A stretch of DNA of 64,000 nt from Saccharopolyspora shandongensis (lineage in GTDB: Bacteria > Actinomycetota > Actinomycetes > Mycobacteriales > Pseudonocardiaceae), in assembly GCF_900106995.1 (NCBI RefSeq), contig NZ_FNOK01000026.1:59290-123289 (forward strand). The letters run 5' to 3'. Positions 60,591-64,000 of this stretch are shown piece by piece (the first letter of the stretch is position 1; the number at the start of each line of letters is the position of its first letter). The translations under genes were made by a program, and so were the position numbers. Under the pieces are notes generated by a model. The model was not told the DNA's origin. It did no database searches and saw nothing but the letters and a program-made list of their open reading frames with translations.

Positions 60591-61717
60591 AGCGGCTGCT
60601 GACGGAGCTGGACCGGCAGCTGGAGTCCGCAGTGGACATCCGCCACCAGATCCACGCCCGGCCCTGCGTGTCCGGCTCCGAAGGGCCCACCCTGGACCTG
60701 GCGCTGGCGAACCTGCCGGGAGCGGTGACCCGGATCGGCGACACCGCCGCGGTCGTGCGGGTCGGCGGCGAGGGCCCGGCCGTCGCGGTGCGAGCGGAGC
60801 TCGACGCGCTCGCGATCACCGAGCGGACCGGCGTCGACTGGGCATCCCGGCATCCCGGCGCGATGCACGCGTGCGGCCACGACGTGCACCTCGCCGCGTT
60901 GATCGCGCTGACACGCGCCGTCGACGCGGCCGGTGGTCCGGCGCCGCTGCTCGCGGTGCTGCAACCGCGCGAGGAGACATATCCTTCGGGGGCTGCGGAG
61001 ATCGCGGAAAGCGGTGTCCTGCAAGCAGAGCAGTGCCGTTCGGTGATCGGCGCGCACGTGCAGCCGCTGCTGCCAGCCGGGACGGTGGCGTGCACGCCGG
61101 GCGTGGTCAACGGCTCGTCGGACGAGTTCACGCTGACCGTGCGCGGCGAGGGCGGGCACGCCGCGTACCCGCACCGCACGCACGACCCGGTGGTGGCGCT
61201 CGCGCACGTGATCGTCGCGCTGCAGAGCATGATCAGCCGGACCGTCGACCCGATGGCCTCGGTCGTGCTCGGCGTGACGACCCTGTCGGCGGGCACTGCC
61301 GCGAACGTCGTTCCAGGGCAAGCCGTTGCGCGCGGCACGGTGCGCGCGATGGCGACCGCCGATCGCACGGACGTCCACAAGAGACTCGCCGAGGTCGCCG
61401 ACCTGACCGCCCGCGCGCACGGCTGCTGCGCCGAGGTCGAGCTCGTGCACGGCGAGCCGGTCCTGGACAACGACGCGGAGCTGGCGAAGGCGACCGCCCC
61501 GCTGCTCGGCGAGCTGGGCCTGCGGGTCTCCGACGACCTGCGTTCGGCCGGGTCGGACGACTTCTCCTACTTCTCCGAGCTGTTCCCGTCCCTGATGATG
61601 TTCGTCGGCACCCACGGCGGCGCGGAACTGCTCCACTCCCCCACCTTCCTCCCGCCGGACGACCGCATCCGCGACGTCGCCCTGGCCATGCTCGCGGGCT
61701 ACCTCGCCGCCGCCTGA
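60587..61717 (+). CDS. M20-family amidohydrolase/peptidase
   Basis: This 376-residue metallo-amidohydrolase of the aminoacylase/IAA-amino-acid hydrolase group has VRAELDALAITERTGVDWAS, HPGAMHACGHDVHLAALIAL (metal-binding His and Cys region), LQPREETYPSGAAEIAESG with the catalytic Glu, and RSAGSDDFSYFSELFPSLMM near the end. The GTG start overlaps the amidohydrolase stop (GTGA). With the permease and FluG-type enzyme it forms an uptake and hydrolysis pathway for an N-acyl or gamma-glutamyl amino compound. A hairpin of the 12-nt-loop family follows. Confidence 0.93.
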   Translation: MKRLLTELDRQLESAVDIRHQIHARPCVSGSEGPTLDLALANLPGAVTRIGDTAAVVRVGGEGPAVAVRAELDALAITERTGVDWASRHPGAMHACGHDVHLAALIALTRAVDAAGGPAPLLAVLQPREETYPSGAAEIAESGVLQAEQCRSVIGAHVQPLLPAGTVACTPGVVNGSSDEFTLTVRGEGGHAAYPHRTHDPVVALAHVIVALQSMISRTVDPMASVVLGVTTLSAGTAANVVPGQAVARGTVRAMATADRTDVHKRLAEVADLTARAHGCCAEVELVHGEPVLDNDAELAKATAPLLGELGLRVSDDLRSAGSDDFSYFSELFPSLMMFVGTHGGAELLHSPTFLPPDDRIRDVALAMLAGYLAAA

Positions 61718-61737
61718 CACCGTGCCCCAGGTCAGAA

Positions 61738-61783
61738 CCCGTGAGTACTTTGTGCTGCCATAGCATCACAAAGTACTCACGGG
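61738..61783. terminator. 12-nt-loop hairpin, copy C
   Basis: CCCGTGAGTACTTTGTG (61738-61754) pairs perfectly over 17 bp with 61767-61783; loop CTGCCATAGCAT. It lies between the convergent stops of the M20 hydrolase and the RpiR regulator. Loop and lower stem agree with copies A and B. Confidence 0.8.
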
Positions 61784-61822
61784 CCCCATGACCAGCGGAA
61801 ACCCGCCGGGCGCGCCGAGTCG

Positions 61823-62674
61823 CTACTCCGCGACGTCTTCGGCCAGGTCGTCGTAGCGGGCCAGGCGCTTGCGCGGTTCGTCGCCGAGCTCGTCGACCAG
61901 CGCCGCCACCACCGCCTCGACCAGGGCGAGGGCCGGGACCAGGGAGTCGAACGGGGACGGCGCCTGGACGCTGGCGGGCAGCACGATGTCGGCCGAGCTG
62001 GCCAGCGGCGACAGCCACGGGTCGGTGAACAGGATCAGCGCCACGCCCTGCTCCTTGGCGAGATCGCCGAACCGGATCGTCGCCTTCTCGTACCGCCGGT
62101 AGTCGAACGCCACCACCACGTCGCGGCGCCCCATGTCGAGCAGCGCGGCTGCGCGGTCGCCGCCGCCGTCGGGCACGTGCGAGGTGCGCGGCCGCAGCTC
62201 GCGGAGGTGCCCGGCGAGGTACTGCGCCAGGATCCCGCTGAAGCGGCCGCCGATGGTCGTCACCGGGCGGCGCGCGTCGGCAAGCAGGGCCACCGCCGCG
62301 TCCACCTCGGCGGCGGGCGCCGCCCCCAGGCTCGACCGGATGCCCTGCGTGAAGGCCTCCACCGACCGGTCGAGGGCGTGATCGCCAACCCGGCCCGCGG
62401 TCTTGGCGTACATGTCCAGCGGCGAGGACAGCCGCTCGCCCAGCTCGTCCTTGAGCGCCTGCTGGAACTCCGGGTACCCGACGAAACCCAGCTTGCCGAC
62501 CAGCCGGAGCACGGTCGGGGCGCTGACCCCGGCCCGGGCGGCGAGCCGGGCCACCGGTTCCAGCCCGGCGAGCGGGTAATCGGCCAGCAACGACCGGCAG
62601 ACCTTCCGCTCCCCGGCGGTGGCGGTGCCCTGCTGCTGCCGGAGCAACTCCACCACGGGAGTTCGACCACTCAT
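61823..62674 (-). CDS. RpiR-family regulator (HTH + SIS domain)
   Basis: This 283-residue regulator has an N-terminal HTH_6 domain (GERKVCRSLLADYPLAGLEP, RLAARAGVSAPTVLRLVGKL, GFVGYPEFQQAL) and a SIS sugar-isomerase-like domain (PVTTIGGRFSGILAQYLAGH, DVVVAFDYRRYEKATIRFGD). RpiR proteins of this type often control amino-sugar or amino-acid derivative use. It converges with the APC/FluG/M20 operon, which it may regulate. The start MSGRTPVVELLRQQQG is chosen over an ATG 12 codons upstream. Confidence 0.9.
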   Translation of the reverse strand: MSGRTPVVELLRQQQGTATAGERKVCRSLLADYPLAGLEPVARLAARAGVSAPTVLRLVGKLGFVGYPEFQQALKDELGERLSSPLDMYAKTAGRVGDHALDRSVEAFTQGIRSSLGAAPAAEVDAAVALLADARRPVTTIGGRFSGILAQYLAGHLRELRPRTSHVPDGGGDRAAALLDMGRRDVVVAFDYRRYEKATIRFGDLAKEQGVALILFTDPWLSPLASSADIVLPASVQAPSPFDSLVPALALVEAVVAALVDELGDEPRKRLARYDDLAEDVAE

Positions 62675-62837
62675 CAAGAACCCCACCAAAGTCCGCGAAA
62701 CTCCCAGCACATCGGACTATACCCAGCCGGGCGGCGGCCGTGGGCGGTCCTCAGTGGACCGCGGACTTGACCGGGCGCGGACGGGCCGTTTAGGGTCGCT
62801 GGGTTCTGGACATCTGATGTCGCGCGAGGGGGTCCGG

Positions 62838-63536
62838 GTGTCACTGCCGGAAGAGCTCGCCGAGCGACTGCTCGGGGCGATCATCGACGGCACCCATCCG
62901 CCTGGAGTCGCGCTGCCTTCCGAGAGCGAGCTAGCCGAGCAGTTCTCGGTGAGCCGGCTGACCGTCCGCGAGGCGGTCAAGGCGCTCCGGGTGCAGAACG
63001 TCGTGCGCATCCAGCGGGGCCGCGGGACCTACGTGAACCCGCCCGCGCAGTGGACCGCGCTGGATCCGATGATCCGGGCCGCCACGGCGCCCCGGTCGAG
63101 CCGGGTGGTGTCGGAGAGCCTGATCGACGCGCGCCGGCTGCTGGAGGTCGGGGCCGCGGAGCTCGCCGCCGTCAAGCGGACCGCGGCGGACCTGGCGCAG
63201 CTGCGGGAACAGCTGCAGGACATGCAGTCCGCCGCCGACACCGACGACGTGGAGCTGTTCGTCGCGGCCGACATCGCCTTCCACAACACCGTGATGCAGG
63301 CGACGGGGAACGCGTTCATCCCGCTGATGTTCGAGCCGTTCGGGCGGCTGCTCGTCGAGGGCCGGCGGGAGACCTCGTCGGTCCGCGAGATCCGCGCCAA
63401 CGCGATCGAGCACCACACCAAGATCCTGCAGGCGCTGGAGTCGGGAGATCCGGCGAGGGCCAGGCAGGCGATGATCGACCACCTCGCGCAGACCTCCGAA
63501 GACCTGCGCACCCACCTGATCGACAAGCGCCCCTGA
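62838..63536 (+). CDS. GntR/FadR-family regulator (FCD domain)
   Basis: This 232-residue regulator has the HTH LPEELAERLLGAIIDGTHPP, ESELAEQFSVSRLTVREAVK and ALRVQNVVRIQRGRGTYVNP, and an FCD domain with ESLIDARRLLEVGAAELAAV, FVAADIAFHNTVMQATGNAF and IRANAIEHHTKILQALESGD. The GTG at 62838 follows GAGGGGG; an ATG at 62817 is the alternative. It is divergent from the RpiR gene, and the two may share control of the upstream amide-use operon. A hairpin cluster follows the stop. Confidence 0.9.
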   Translation: MSLPEELAERLLGAIIDGTHPPGVALPSESELAEQFSVSRLTVREAVKALRVQNVVRIQRGRGTYVNPPAQWTALDPMIRAATAPRSSRVVSESLIDARRLLEVGAAELAAVKRTAADLAQLREQLQDMQSAADTDDVELFVAADIAFHNTVMQATGNAFIPLMFEPFGRLLVEGRRETSSVREIRANAIEHHTKILQALESGDPARARQAMIDHLAQTSEDLRTHLIDKRP

Positions 63537-63586
63537 AGTTCCGCCGCGCTCCATTCCCAAATTCAGGCAGGACCCGCCCCAACCCG

Positions 63587-63658
63587 GGTTTCCAATTTTA
63601 GGCAAAATTGGAAACCTACCCACCCCCCAGAACCGAAGCCCCAATTTTAGGCAAAATC
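63587..63658 (+). terminator. Repeated CCAATTTT-AGGC-AAAATTGG hairpins
   Basis: GGTTTCCAATTTT (63587-63599), loop AGGC, AAAATTGGAAACC (63604-63616) form a perfect 13-bp stem. A second, damaged copy lies at 63641-63658 (CCAATTTTAGGCAAAATC), and the left arm alone recurs at 63690-63698 just before the insertion element. They terminate the GntR transcript. Confidence 0.7.
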
Positions 63659-63713
63659 GCGACGGCTGCCCCGGCCCCGGTTCGCGATTCCAATTTTAAT
63701 GATCTTTTGGTTA

Positions 63714-64000
63714 TAGGGTGTGTCGTTGTGCTTGGTTTGTGTTGCCCGGTGGGATGATTGTGGCGTGGCGAGGTCTTCACGATCGACGGGTAAGCAGTCC
63801 CGTGAGAACAAATCTGGCGCCGCTAGGCGGGATTTCGAGGCGCTGCGTGAGCGGCGGAGGCGGGCGGCGGAGATGTTCGAGCGGGGCGAGCGGCAGGTCG
63901 ATGTGGCCTCGGCGTTGGGGGTATCACAGCAGACCGCATCGAAGTGGCACCGGGCGTGGTTGACAGGTGGCCACGAGGCGCTGGAGGGCGCCGGTCGTGC
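63714..64000 (+). mobile_element. Left end of an IS630-like insertion element
   Basis: The edge TTATAGGGTGTGTCG fits insertion at a TA dinucleotide, as is usual for IS630. It follows a broken copy of the local hairpin. The right end is outside the window, so inverted repeats cannot be compared. Confidence 0.6.
63765..64000 (+). CDS. IS630-family transposase, N-terminal part
   Basis: The 78 visible residues start VARSSRSTGKQSRENKSGAA and contain an HTH: FERGERQVDVASALGVSQQT followed by ASKWHRAWLTGGHEALEGAG. This is the helix-turn-helix domain of IS630-type transposases; the DDE catalytic domain would lie to the right of the window. GTG is the likely start. Confidence 0.78.
   Translation, partial: MARSSRSTGKQSRENKSGAARRDFEALRERRRRAAEMFERGERQVDVASALGVSQQTASKWHRAWLTGGHEALEGAGR

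Noticed and set aside
1..64000. CRISPR array, tRNA, rRNA or replication origin
   Set aside because: No regular short repeats with spacers, cloverleaf-like genes, rRNA segments or DnaA-box clusters were recognised by reading; a tRNAscan or covariance search was not possible.

Overview
The window is about 64 kb of GC-rich, densely coded actinobacterial DNA. GTG and TTG starts, XRE/DUF397 pairs, DUF5753, DUF3040 and DUF2795 proteins, a branched-chain keto-acid dehydrogenase operon and many one-component regulators point to the Pseudonocardiales, most likely Saccharopolyspora or a close relative. The genus is an inference from gene content only. No rRNA, tRNA, CRISPR array or replication origin was recognised. 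The layout is that of a chromosomal arm: short catabolic, transport and regulatory operons, each with its own regulator.

Layout. 0-3.8 kb: a three-subunit molybdenum hydroxylase operon (minus, running off the left edge) and a stand-alone LigD-type polymerase. 4-8 kb: a truncated acyl-CoA dehydrogenase, a CoA-transferase and exonuclease III. 8-12 kb: an Lrp regulator and the E1 alpha/E1 beta/E2 keto-acid dehydrogenase operon. 12-17.5 kb: an alcohol-dehydrogenase-like gene, an apparently autoregulated HTH gene beside a SUKH gene, a DrrAB-like exporter and a GntR regulator. 17.7-23.3 kb: an NCS1 permease with a hydantoin/allantoin racemase, and a GAF regulator divergent from a flavin monooxygenase. 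23.4-31.6 kb: an LLM oxidoreductase, an acyl-CoA synthetase, an AraC regulator, a nitronate monooxygenase and an MFS/TetR efflux unit. 31.7-34.6 kb: the scar of a tandem duplication, an XRE/DUF397 pair and a HAD hydrolase. 34.8-36.3 kb: a 29-residue peptide gene with its own cytochrome P450, a candidate P450-crosslinked RiPP locus. 36.3-39.1 kb: TetR, a PaaK-like ligase and a methyltransferase. 39.1-46 kb: a sulfur-linked region with a polar amino-acid ABC transporter, an SsuE-like FMN reductase, an Acg-like nitroreductase and two very short leader-peptide genes of the actinobacterial KRxHxD type. 46-51 kb: a class III aminotransferase, an ATPase-fold regulator and a transketolase behind two large palindromes. 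51-57 kb: a secreted M9 collagenase, LysR, MFS and a metallo-beta-lactamase-fold hydrolase. 57.7-63.5 kb: an APC permease, an internally deleted glutamine synthetase, a FluG-type amidohydrolase and an M20 hydrolase, followed by RpiR and GntR regulators. The right edge enters an IS630-type transposase.

Several structures lie outside the genes. Three near-perfect hairpins share a 12-nt loop and sit at convergent gene ends or after the TetR relic, and a fourth is broken. A dispersed repeat of about 250 bp occurs three times, once inside the keto-acid dehydrogenase operon and once between a leader peptide and the gene it should control. Several operator-like palindromes can be paired with nearby regulators. 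The strongest candidate for an undescribed system is the peptide/P450 pair at 34865-36336. Next are the two leader peptides around the ABC/SsuE region, which suggest translation-coupled control by sulfur supply.
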